Below are positions 26,179 to 33,815 of a stretch of 51,827 nucleotides of DNA, piece by piece. The notes below the pieces were generated by a model. The model worked only from the letters and a program-made list of their open reading frames with translations. It did not search any database and had not been told where the DNA came from. The position numbers and the translations under genes were made by a program. The stretch's first letter is position 1. Each line of letters starts with the position of its first letter. This stretch comes from Achromobacter agilis (lineage in GTDB: Bacteria > Pseudomonadota > Gammaproteobacteria > Burkholderiales > Burkholderiaceae_B): assembly GCF_900496965.1 (NCBI RefSeq), contig NZ_UFQB01000037.1:1-51827 (forward strand). Direction: 5' to 3'.

Positions 26179-27564
26179 ATGCGTATCAGAATGGCGCTCG
26201 GCATCTGGCTGCTGGGCATTACCTTGGCATGGTTGGCGGTCGCGCCCTTCGATCCCGGCGTGCTGCCCCTCGTCGACCCGCAGGGCGCCGCGTCGGGCGG
26301 GTGGCGATTGCGCCAGCATGCCTTGTACCTTTCCGGACTGTGGAGCATTGGCCTGATGTGCCTGGCAATGCTGCTGTCGCTGCGCCTGCCTTGGCTGGAG
26401 CGTCCGCTGGGCGGCATGGACCAGGTGTATCGACTGCACAAGTGGGCCGGCATCGGCGCGGCCGTCACCGCCCTCCTGCACTGGGGCGCCAAGGAATCCA
26501 GCGGCGCGATCAAGGCATTGTGGGGAACCGCCGGCAGGTCCGGCCGCGATGCCGTGCTGCCTTGGCTTGCCGACTTCCGCGGCCTGGCCAAGGACCTGGG
26601 CGAATGGGCTTTTTACCTCCTGCTGGCCATGATGGCGCTGACGCTGCTGACCCGGCTGTTGTCCTACAGGCCCTGGCGGCTCCTGCACCGTGCCATGCCG
26701 CTTCTGTTCCTGGCGCTGGCGTTTCATACGGTGGCGCTGATGCCCCTGGACTTCTGGTCCTTGCCCCTGGGCCTGCTCATGGGCGCCCTGCTGTTGCTGG
26801 GCAGCGCCGCAGCATTGTGGTCGCTGGCGGGCTGGATCGGCCGGTCTCGCCGCCATGCGGGCCGCATCCAGTCGGTGCGCGTCCTGGGCGACGGCAGCGA
26901 GCGCGCGCCGGTCGAAGTGATCTGCGCCCTGTCTTCCCGCTGGCCGGGGCATCGCGCCGGGCAATTCGCGTTCGTGCGCTTTGACCGCAGCGAAGGCGCG
27001 CATCCCTTCACCATCGCCAGCGCGCCCGGCAGCCTGGGCACCAGCGAACAGGGCGAGCCCCTGCTGCGTCTGATCATCAAGCCGCTGGGCGACTACACCC
27101 GCAGTCTGGGCCAACGCCTGCGGGCAGGCCAGCATGTGGATATCGAAGGCCCCTATGGCCGCTTCGACGGCCAGGGCGGCCGCGGCCGCCGGCAGGTATG
27201 GGTCGCGGGCGGCGCAGGCGTGACGCCGTTCCTCTCGCTGCTCGAAGCGCGCCAGCCCGGCGTCGAACCCTCCCGCAGCCGTGCGTTGCCAGCGCACTTG
27301 CATTACTGCACCCGCGACGCCGCCGACGATCCGCTGTTGCCGCGCGTGCGCAGCCTGTGCGAACGCGCCCGGCCGCCGGTGGCGCTCACCGTGCACGACG
27401 ACGCGCAGGGCCAGCGCCTGACGCCCCAGGCGCTGGAGGCCGGCGCGGCCGGGCCGCTGGACATCTGGTTCTGCGGCCCCCGGGGCCTGGGCGACGCGCT
27501 GCATGCCCACGCGCGCGGGCCGCGTCCCTGGCGGCTGCACCGCGAATCGTTCGCGATGCGTTGA
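26179..27564 (+). CDS. Ferric reductase-like flavocytochrome
   Basis: The 461-residue protein has about six membrane helices with histidines for b-type haem (RLHKWAGIGAAVTALLHWG and RLLHRAMPLLFLALAFHT). A cytoplasmic ferredoxin reductase-like part follows: FAD motif HPFTIASAP, NAD(P) motif VAGGAGVTPFLSLLEA and the terminal FCGPRGLGDAL. It should pass electrons from NAD(P)H across the inner membrane to an acceptor such as ferric iron. CAGGAAG precedes the ATG at 26179; the long in-frame extension upstream is not coding. It is divergent from the Cys-pair ORF. No FUR box was recognised. The acceptor is unknown. Confidence 0.85.
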   Translation: MRIRMALGIWLLGITLAWLAVAPFDPGVLPLVDPQGAASGGWRLRQHALYLSGLWSIGLMCLAMLLSLRLPWLERPLGGMDQVYRLHKWAGIGAAVTALLHWGAKESSGAIKALWGTAGRSGRDAVLPWLADFRGLAKDLGEWAFYLLLAMMALTLLTRLLSYRPWRLLHRAMPLLFLALAFHTVALMPLDFWSLPLGLLMGALLLLGSAAALWSLAGWIGRSRRHAGRIQSVRVLGDGSERAPVEVICALSSRWPGHRAGQFAFVRFDRSEGAHPFTIASAPGSLGTSEQGEPLLRLIIKPLGDYTRSLGQRLRAGQHVDIEGPYGRFDGQGGRGRRQVWVAGGAGVTPFLSLLEARQPGVEPSRSRALPAHLHYCTRDAADDPLLPRVRSLCERARPPVALTVHDDAQGQRLTPQALEAGAAGPLDIWFCGPRGLGDALHAHARGPRPWRLHRESFAMR

Positions 27565-27783
27565 ACCGGAAATATCGCACACGGCATAAGCCGGCTTCGC
27601 GCTGCCTCCTCCCACGGCCCATCGGGCGCAGCGTTGCGCCCGGCGGGCCGGTGTCACGTCCATGCAATACCCCGGTGCGCTAATACGGCGCCAATGGCCG
27701 GACAGCGGCGCCCGCGCCGCTGCCGGTCCATCCCTACATTCCGGCAATCCGCAGCGATGCCGTCTCACCGGGCGACTCTCGAC

Positions 27784-29814
27784 ATGGACCGCAGAAAATT
27801 CCTCAAATGGGGTAGCTTCCTTACCGTCTCCACCGCCACCGCCGGCCTGGCGGGCTGCGGCGGCAGCGACGATGACGATGACGGCAACGCAGGCCCGAGC
27901 CCCGGCCCGGTCGACCCGGCGCGCTATCAGTACCCACAGGGCGTCGCGTCGGGCGACCCCAGGCCCGACAGCATCGTGCTCTGGACCCGCGTCATCGGCG
28001 AAAGCGCCGCGGCGGTGCCCGTGCGGGTGCAATTGGCACGCGACGAGGGCTTCTCGCAGCTGCTGGTCGATGCCGCCGTCAGCGCGGAACCCGAGTGGGA
28101 CCACACGGTGCGCCACAAAGTCACCGGCCTGGACGCCGGCGCCAACTACTACTACCGCTTCGTGGCCGGCGCCAGCGCCAGCCCGGTGGGCCGCACCCGC
28201 ACCGCGCCGGCCGAGAATGCCGCCGTCGAGCAATTGAAGTTCGCCTTCATCTCGTGCCAGGACTGGAGCGTGAACCACTGGGCGGCATTTGAAGAACTGG
28301 CGGCCCAGGACCTGGATTTCGTGGTGCATCTTGGCGACTACGTCTACGAAACCGTCAAGGCCGGATTCCAGAACGGCGCGGTGGAAAGCGCGCATGCGCC
28401 GCTGGCCCTGCCTGACGGCACGGCGCGCGCCGACGGGGCGGTCTACGCAACCACGCTGGCCGACTACCGGACCCTCTATCGCAGCTATCGCTCCGACCCG
28501 CGGCTGCAGGCCTTGCACGCACGCTTCCCCATCATCGCCATCTGGGACGACCACGAGTTCTCGGACGACTGCTGGCAGGACCGCCAGACCTATGCCGCCG
28601 CGGAAGACGAAATACACAATACCTCGCGCCGCCGCAGCGCCAGCCAGGCCTGGTTCGAATTCATGCCCGCCGACGTCGCGCTGGACATTGCGAACCCGTC
28701 TTTCGAGAACATCCGGATCTACCGGGACTTCCGCTTCGGCAGCCTGGCCACGCTGTTGATGACCGACGAGCGGCTGTATCGCGCCGACCACGTCATTCCC
28801 GAACAGCAGATAGGCAGCGAGATCGGCAGCCGCTACTTCGTGCCCAAGCGTGCGCTGTCGCAGGTGGAGGCGCAGAAGATGGCCGCCGCGGGCGGCCTGT
28901 TGAGCCCCGTCTCCATATTGGGGGATTCACAGCGCGACTGGTGGAAAACCCAGCTGCGCGCCAGTACCACGGCCTGGAATCTGTGGGGCAACGAAGTGTC
29001 GCTGTTGCGCATGCAATTCGATGGCGCGCAAGCGGTGGCCGGGCTGCTCGCCCAGGGCCTGGCGACAGCCCAGCCCGTGCTCGCTCCGCTGGTTCCCTCC
29101 ATGGCGCAAGCGCTGGCGCAGGACCTGAAGGGCGCCGACCACGCGAGCGGCAAGCCCGTAACCGCCTACCCCACGCTCTCTGCCCTGTTGTCCGCCCAGG
29201 CCTCGATTCCTCCCGCCGCGTTCGCGGCCCAGATCAAGCCTGCCCTGGATGCGCAGTTGCCGCCATCGCTGCTGCTGGACGAATACCTGCTCAATGCCGA
29301 CCAGTGGGATGGCTACAACGCGGAACGCAAAGACCTGATGGCTTTCGTGCGCGATACGGGGGTGCGCAACCTGGTGGCGCTGACCGGAGACATCCATGCC
29401 TTCTTCGCCGGCAGCGTGATGGACGACTACGATGCTGCGGCGCCAGAGCCGGTGATGGTCGACCTTGTGACGGCCGGCATTTCCAGCAATTCGTTCTTCA
29501 GCTACTTCAAGAACGTGGTCGACACGGATCCCAGCTTCGCGCCTGCCCGGCCGCTTGTCTATACCGAGCCCGATGGCGCCGTCCTGAACACCTTCAACAA
29601 CACCTTGAAGCAGTTCAACGGCGATTGGCTGCGCTATGCCGATACGGATGCGCAGGGATTCGCGGTGGTGACGCTGACCCCGGGCGAATTGCGCTGTGTC
29701 TTCAACAAGCTCAAGCCGCTGGCGGGCAACCAAGCGCCGGCCTTGCCTGCCGTGGCCACGCAAACGGTACTGACCGTGGCGTCGGGCTCGCCCGCGGTGA
29801 CCGTCGCAGGGTAA
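27784..29814 (+). CDS. PhoD-like alkaline phosphatase/phosphodiesterase
   Basis: The 676-residue protein starts MDRRKFLKWGSFLTVSTATA, with the twin-arginine motif DRRKFLK, followed by LAGC, so it may be a Tat-exported lipoprotein. An Asp-rich stretch (DDDDD) follows the Cys. The PhoD_N domain is at about 40-135 (YPQGVASGDPRPDSIVLWTR). The metallophosphatase domain has VVHLGDYVYET, AIWDDHEFSDDCW and ALTGDIHAFFAGS. It would hydrolyse phosphate mono- or diesters outside the inner membrane. Only a weak ribosome site precedes the ATG; an ATG at 27757 is an alternative. No Pho box was recognised. Confidence 0.88.
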   Translation: MDRRKFLKWGSFLTVSTATAGLAGCGGSDDDDDGNAGPSPGPVDPARYQYPQGVASGDPRPDSIVLWTRVIGESAAAVPVRVQLARDEGFSQLLVDAAVSAEPEWDHTVRHKVTGLDAGANYYYRFVAGASASPVGRTRTAPAENAAVEQLKFAFISCQDWSVNHWAAFEELAAQDLDFVVHLGDYVYETVKAGFQNGAVESAHAPLALPDGTARADGAVYATTLADYRTLYRSYRSDPRLQALHARFPIIAIWDDHEFSDDCWQDRQTYAAAEDEIHNTSRRRSASQAWFEFMPADVALDIANPSFENIRIYRDFRFGSLATLLMTDERLYRADHVIPEQQIGSEIGSRYFVPKRALSQVEAQKMAAAGGLLSPVSILGDSQRDWWKTQLRASTTAWNLWGNEVSLLRMQFDGAQAVAGLLAQGLATAQPVLAPLVPSMAQALAQDLKGADHASGKPVTAYPTLSALLSAQASIPPAAFAAQIKPALDAQLPPSLLLDEYLLNADQWDGYNAERKDLMAFVRDTGVRNLVALTGDIHAFFAGSVMDDYDAAAPEPVMVDLVTAGISSNSFFSYFKNVVDTDPSFAPARPLVYTEPDGAVLNTFNNTLKQFNGDWLRYADTDAQGFAVVTLTPGELRCVFNKLKPLAGNQAPALPAVATQTVLTVASGSPAVTVAG

Positions 29815-29835
29815 GCACGCCCGGTCCTGGCCGGC

Positions 29836-29883
29836 CCGCCGTCTGCTGCCGCTCAGGCGCGCTTGAGCGGCAGCAGACGGCGG
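29836..29883. terminator. 20-bp perfect inverted repeat between convergent genes
   Basis: Arms 29836-29855 and 29864-29883 are perfectly complementary with an 8-base loop. The structure lies between the 3' ends of the PhoD and thioesterase genes, and one arm includes the thioesterase stop codon and its last codons. There is no U tract. It is probably a shared 3' stabiliser or bidirectional terminator. Confidence 0.75.
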
Positions 29884-30326
29884 TATCCCTCGGGCAGCGA
29901 ATGCTGTGCGTGGTCTTGCGCGGCGCCGGCCAGCCGCGCCGCGACCTCGGCTGGAAACGGCTTGGCGCGGCGCGTTTCCAGGTCGACGTGCAGGGACAAT
30001 TGCTCCATGGTGGAGGCCAGATAGCCGTCGCGCGCCTGTATCAATTCCATCAGGCAGAGCAGCCTCTTGTCGTCCGCTTCCAGCAGGCGAAGGCGCAGCT
30101 CCAGCGGGTCGCCCGCCAGCACCTCGCGCAGATAGGCGACGTGAATGTTCATCGTGTAGATACCGCAGCGCGTCTGGCGGGTATAGTCCGCGCCGACGCC
30201 GTAGCGGCCCAGCAGCTCGAAGCCGTGGCGGTCGAACACACCCACGTAGTGGGCGGCATTCATGTGGCCGTACTCGTCGATCCAGTCGGGTTTGACGGCC
30301 AGGGACATCGCTGGAAGTGCGGGCAT
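29853..30326 (-). CDS. Hot-dog fold acyl-CoA thioesterase
   Basis: The 157-residue protein (start MPALPAMSLAVKPDWIDEYG) has the 4-hydroxybenzoyl-CoA thioesterase-type motif DWIDEYGHMNAAHYVGVFD, with the catalytic Asp, followed by YTMNIHVAYLREVLAGDPLEL. It hydrolyses acyl-CoA thioesters in the cytoplasm; the acyl group is unknown. No strong ribosome site marks the start, and ATGs at 30359 and 30308 are alternatives. The stop codon lies in the 20-bp hairpin. It is 59 bp downstream of the 64-residue SOS-boxed ORF on the same strand and may be read from the same promoter. Confidence 0.82.
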   Translation of the reverse strand: MPALPAMSLAVKPDWIDEYGHMNAAHYVGVFDRHGFELLGRYGVGADYTRQTRCGIYTMNIHVAYLREVLAGDPLELRLRLLEADDKRLLCLMELIQARDGYLASTMEQLSLHVDLETRRAKPFPAEVAARLAGAAQDHAQHSLPEGYRRLLPLKRA

Positions 30327-30385
30327 GATGGTCAGCTTGGGTTGCGGACCTGCAAGCATACCTTTGTGGCGCGGTTGACGCCTGC

Positions 30386-30580
30386 CTAGCGCAGCTTTTG
30401 CTCGTAAAGATCCTGCGCCGCCCCGAGCGAGGCGCGCATGCCGTAAATCGTGCCGCCGCTGCCGCGGCTGAACCAGAGCTCGTACTGCCACATGCCCTCC
30501 ACGAAGACACGGCAAATCGTCCAGCCAGGCGGCCCCTGCCAGTAGTACTCGTCCCGCTGCGTCCATTCCACGTCAGCCAT
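30386..30580 (-). CDS. 64-residue ORF downstream of a LexA box
   Basis: The ORF starts MADVEWTQRDEYYWQGPPGW and is rich in aromatic residues (Trp at 6, 14, 20, 31 and 36), ending DLYEQKLR. A good ribosome site (GGGGACGGAG) precedes the ATG. No signal peptide, membrane segment or known domain is visible. A near-perfect LexA box overlaps a plausible promoter upstream, so it is likely induced by DNA damage. The downstream thioesterase may be in the same transcript. Roles such as a cell-cycle inhibitor, toxin or repair accessory factor are speculation. Confidence 0.7.
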   Translation of the reverse strand: MADVEWTQRDEYYWQGPPGWTICRVFVEGMWQYELWFSRGSGGTIYGMRASLGAAQDLYEQKLR

Positions 30581-30849
30581 GCTCCGTCCCCTATCGGCTG
30601 AAATCAGACCGAATCGCGTTGTATTGAGGGATGAAATATACTGTGTTTTTATACAGTATATTAGGCTGGCCGTGAACACCCGATGTACCGCCGGCGCAGC
30701 AGGCGCACAAGCGGCCTGCCCCGCGCCAGGCCGTCGGGCAGGACACAAACATCGGACCTGCTTACATCTTTATCAGTGTGGCCTATACACCAAAGGATTA
30801 GGCCACTCTAGAATCGGCTCACTATGCTTTCGACTGAGCAGGAGCCATC
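30581..30849. other. Divergent intergenic region with the SOS promoter
   Basis: It contains the LexA box and the minus-strand promoter described above. Toward the plus strand a TAGAAT stretch near 30808 may be the -10 box of the Gly-rich secreted protein. I see no further gene. Confidence 0.55.
30639..30658. promoter_or_regulatory. LexA (SOS) box
   Basis: TACTGTGTTTTTATACAGTA matches the CTGT-N8-ACAG LexA consensus in full, and the palindrome extends to 10-bp perfect arms (30635-30662). On the minus strand it overlaps a candidate -10 (TATAAA, 30653-30648) with -35 TTCACG at 30676-30671 and a 17-bp spacer, firing toward the 64-residue ORF. Confidence 0.85.
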
Positions 30850-31374
30850 ATGGATCACCCCACCGCCAAGCAATTTCTCACTGCCGCGATCTGCTGTCTG
30901 TTCCTGGCCGGCAACGCCCTGGCCGCCCCTCCTGAAGGAAAAGGCAAGCCCGACAATGCGGGCCAGGGCCAAGGCAACGGTAAGGGCAACAGCGGCGGCA
31001 ATGGCTCGGGCAAAGGCAACAGTTCCGGCAAGGGCAATAGCGGCAACGGCGGTTCGTCCAAAGGCGGCGGAAACGATGCCGGCGACGTCAATGTGACGCT
31101 TCGCTACGCCGGCATCACCATCACCACCGCCAGGGGCTACGCGCAGGAATATGGGTTGTCGGGCTACGGTTCGCTGCCGCCGGGAATCCGCAAGAACCTT
31201 GCTCGCGGCAAGCCCCTGCCTCCGGGGATCGCCAAAAAGATGGTCCCGGGCCCCATGCTGGCACGCCTTCCTGTCTATCCTGGCTACGAATGGAGAGTTG
31301 CCGGTTCCGATCTCATTCTCGTAGCGGTCGCTACGGCGATCGTCGCCGACGTGCTTTTTGACGTTTTTGATTAA
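30850..31374 (+). CDS. Gly-rich secreted protein, CigR/RcnB-like
   Basis: The 174-residue protein has a signal peptide (cleavage after GNALAA) and then a low-complexity Gly/Asn/Ser/Lys stretch (about residues 28-77). The C-terminal region has the repeat LPPGIRKNLARGKPLPPGIAKKM, typical of CigR/RcnB-type periplasmic proteins, and a hydrophobic segment near the end (LILVAVATAIVADVLFDV). AGGAG precedes the ATG. CigR is an antivirulence membrane protein in Salmonella; here only the domain relationship can be claimed. It is divergent from the SOS-boxed ORF. Confidence 0.78.
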   Translation: MDHPTAKQFLTAAICCLFLAGNALAAPPEGKGKPDNAGQGQGNGKGNSGGNGSGKGNSSGKGNSGNGGSSKGGGNDAGDVNVTLRYAGITITTARGYAQEYGLSGYGSLPPGIRKNLARGKPLPPGIAKKMVPGPMLARLPVYPGYEWRVAGSDLILVAVATAIVADVLFDVFD

Positions 31375-31590
31375 CGCGCGGGTTCGGCGTCCCGGCGCTT
31401 TTAAAACACACGCCGGGCGATATTGGCCGCGACGCGGCAATAAAATGGATTAACACGTGGCAAGCGGCGCGTCCTGCCGTTTCAGTTCGGCATTTTCATC
31501 CCAGAACATGCCAATATTCCGGCTCGCTTGCGAACCTGGCACGCGCCTATCGACTGGGCCTCGGCTTCTACTGCCGTCAGTTTGCAGCGA

Positions 31591-31634
31591 AAACAAAAAA
31601 GCCGCTAAGTCAGTAACTTAGCGGCTTTCTTTTT
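31591..31634. terminator. Strong bidirectional terminator
   Basis: AAAGCCGCTAAGT (31598-31610) and ACTTAGCGGCTTT (31616-31628) form a 13-bp stem with a 5-base loop and U tracts on both strands. On the minus strand it lies about 30 bp after tRNA-Val. On the plus strand it may end the CigR-like gene transcript. Confidence 0.9.
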
Positions 31635-31663
31635 GCCGTGCTTGACAGCACTTTGCAGGAATT

Positions 31664-31740
31664 TGGTAGGCGGTATTGGAATCGAACCAACGACCTCCAC
31701 GATGTCAACGTGGCGCTCTAACCAGCTGAGCTAACCGCCT
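31664..31740 (-). tRNA. tRNA-Val (anticodon GAC)
   Basis: The 77-nt minus-strand sequence folds as a cloverleaf. The acceptor arms AGGCGGT/ACCGCCT pair fully, the D arm has TTAGCTCAGCTGGTTAGAGC, the anticodon stem is CCACG/CGTGG with loop TTGACAT, and the T arm has GGTTCGATTCC. The 3' CCA is encoded. Anticodon GAC reads GUC/GUU codons. Confidence 0.97.
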
Positions 31741-31753
31741 GCAAAGAAGAAGA

Positions 31754-31782
31754 ATTATATAGTGCTTTTTTGAACTGTGCAA
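31754..31782 (-). promoter_or_regulatory. Sigma-70 promoter of tRNA-Val
   Basis: On the minus strand -35 TTGCAC (31782-31777) and -10 TATAAT (31759-31754) are 17 bp apart. Transcription would begin just before the tRNA 5' end at 31740. Confidence 0.85.
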
Positions 31783-31908
31783 ATCGTCTTGGAAGACTTT
31801 TTGCAGATTTCATTTCGTTCAAAGCGCCTTGGCCAACGTGCTTTATTTGCCGCCTGGCTGCGCCAAATGGCTTTCGCCGATGGCCGCTCCGAATCGCTTC
31901 TGCACTAC

Positions 31909-32604
31909 TCAGTGCTGCTTATTCATCAGCACCGCTTCGCTCTTCAGTTTCGCGTCTGCGGCTTGCACCGCAGCAACGAAGAACGAGATTCTATCAGAAC
32001 TTTTTATTCCTTGCTCGACTTCGACCCCACTACTGACATCGACGCCCCAAGGCTGCAGCAATTGCACGGCCTGGCCGACGTTTTCGGCGTTCAGGCCGCC
32101 GGACAAAATCAACGGGCGCGACATAGAATCGGCCTTCACGTCATCGAGCAGCGCGTAATCAAAACCGTGTCCGCTGCCGCCATAACCCGCGCTGTAACTG
32201 TCGAACAGCCAGCCCGCCGCTTCACCGTAGGCACGGCAGGTCGACGCCAGGTTTTCCGCGGTTTCCAGGCCAGGCGCGCCGGCCCGGAAGGCGCGCAGGA
32301 AGCGATGGCCGTAATGGGCGCAATCCTGCGGCGTCTCGTCGCCGTGGAACTGCAGCAGCTCCGGCCCGACCTGATCCAGCACGGTCTGCACTTCGTCCTG
32401 CGCCGGGTTCACGAACAACGCCACGACGTCGACGAAAGCCGGCACCATGCGGCGCAACTGCGCGGCGCGCAGCGGCGTCAGGCACCGCTTGCTCTTGGCG
32501 TAAAAAACAAAACCGATCGCATCGACGCCCGCCGCGACGGCGGCGTCGATATCCTGTTCGCGGGTCAATCCGCAGATCTTGATGCGTGTGCGCATGGAAC
32601 TCAT
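31909..32604 (-). CDS. trpF: Phosphoribosylanthranilate isomerase
   Basis: The 231-residue TIM barrel starts MSSMRTRIKICGLTREQDID. It has the catalytic Cys in KICGLT, the conserved LQFHGDE, and the phosphate-binding regions LSGGLNAENV and GVDVSSGVE. It performs the Amadori rearrangement in tryptophan synthesis. The start is chosen among GTG 32607, ATG 32604 and ATG 32595; none has a strong ribosome site. In related genomes trpB and trpA usually follow, but here the next gene is tRNA-Val. Upstream is an orphan TRAP binding protein and then truA. Confidence 0.93.
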   Translation of the reverse strand: MSSMRTRIKICGLTREQDIDAAVAAGVDAIGFVFYAKSKRCLTPLRAAQLRRMVPAFVDVVALFVNPAQDEVQTVLDQVGPELLQFHGDETPQDCAHYGHRFLRAFRAGAPGLETAENLASTCRAYGEAAGWLFDSYSAGYGGSGHGFDYALLDDVKADSMSRPLILSGGLNAENVGQAVQLLQPWGVDVSSGVEVEQGIKSSDRISFFVAAVQAADAKLKSEAVLMNKQH

Positions 32605-32664
32605 CACTTGCTTCGTCGCTCGACGCGACGGGTTGAATCAGTATATCCGGGGCGCGCGGCGCGC

Positions 32665-33762
32665 CTAGGCGGCCGGCTGCCCCAGGGTCGCCACGAGGTT
32701 GTCGAAGCTGCCCTCGGCCAGGCGGAACCACGGAACTTCCTTGTCGCGAAACGCCACCATGCTCTCGTAGAGTTTCTTGAACATTGGATCCTTCGCGCTC
32801 ATCTCTTTATAGGCGGCGAGTGACGCTTCGTAGCTTGCCTGCAGGACCGGCTTTGGGAACGCCTTCAGTTGCGCGCCGCGCGACACCAGGCGACGCAGCG
32901 CGTCCGGATTGCCGGCGTCGTACTTGGCGATCATATTGCTCGTCGCCATGCGGCACGCGAGCGCAAGCGCGGACTGGTACGGCTTGGGCAGCTCGTCGTA
33001 GGCGTCCTGGTTCACGTAGAGCGACAACTGCAGGGTGCCCGCCCACCAGCCCGGGAAGTAGTAGTTCTTGGCCACCTTGTAGAGGGCCAGGCTTTCGTCG
33101 TCATACGGGCCGATCCAGGCCACCGCGTCCACGATGCCTTGTTCGAGCGCGGCGTAGGTTTCCGCAACCGGCACCGGGACGGGCGTCGCGCCCAGCCGCG
33201 CCAGCACGTGGCTGGCGAATCCGCCCGCCTTCACTTTCAGGCCGCGCAAATCGTCGACGGTCTTGATTTCGCCGCGGAACCAGCCGCCCATCTGGGCGCC
33301 GGTATAGCCGCAGGGAAAGTTCAGGATGTTGTACTTGTCGAACAGTACGCGTGTAAGCGCCTGGCCTTCGCCCTGCGTCATCCATGCGTTCATCTGCCGC
33401 GTATTCAGGCCGAACGGCACGCCGGCATCGAAGCAAAGCGCCGGGTCGGTATCGAAGTATCGGGTGGACGCCGTGTGGCCGCAGTCGACGACGCGGTACT
33501 GCACGGCCTCGAGCACCTGCCCCGGCTGCACCAGGTCGCCGGCGGGGTATATCTCGATACTGAAACGTCCATCGGTGACTTCGGCCACATAGCGGGCGAC
33601 GTCCTCCGCGCCGGCAAACAGCGTGGGAGATTCATTGGGAAAACTGGAGGCCAATCTCCATGCGACCGTGGGGGCTTCCTGCGCGAAAACCGGGGCCGCC
33701 AGGGTGGCGCCGCCGGCGGCGGCGCCCAGGGCGGTCTGCTTCAAAAACGCGCGGCGTCGCAT
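32665..33762 (-). CDS. TRAP transporter solute-binding protein, DctP family
   Basis: The 365-residue protein begins MRRRAFLKQTALGAAAGGAT, a Tat-type signal with cleavage after PVFAQ. The mature part has the DctP features SFPNESPTLFAGAEDVARYV, KVKAGGFASHVLARLGATPV and EQGIVDAVAWIGPYDD. This group resembles 2-oxoacid/lactate-binding TakP-type proteins (inference). No DctQ or DctM membrane gene is adjacent, so it would work with components coded elsewhere. It lies between truA and trpF on the same strand, apparently inserted in a core gene string. Confidence 0.88.
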   Translation of the reverse strand: MRRRAFLKQTALGAAAGGATLAAPVFAQEAPTVAWRLASSFPNESPTLFAGAEDVARYVAEVTDGRFSIEIYPAGDLVQPGQVLEAVQYRVVDCGHTASTRYFDTDPALCFDAGVPFGLNTRQMNAWMTQGEGQALTRVLFDKYNILNFPCGYTGAQMGGWFRGEIKTVDDLRGLKVKAGGFASHVLARLGATPVPVPVAETYAALEQGIVDAVAWIGPYDDESLALYKVAKNYYFPGWWAGTLQLSLYVNQDAYDELPKPYQSALALACRMATSNMIAKYDAGNPDALRRLVSRGAQLKAFPKPVLQASYEASLAAYKEMSAKDPMFKKLYESMVAFRDKEVPWFRLAEGSFDNLVATLGQPAA

Positions 33763-33815
33763 GGCAAAGGCCCTCCATCGTGCGCGGAAAGGTGTCGCCG
33801 TTGCCGGCGGCTTCC

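Noticed and set aside
26104..28791. 895-residue minus-strand frame
   Set aside because: It is the shadow of the ferric reductase-like and PhoD genes, both of which have clear motifs on the plus strand.
31375..31590. Possible gene between the CigR-like gene and the terminator
   Set aside because: No frame of useful length with protein-like composition was seen; only a GC-rich stretch with weak short inverted repeats.
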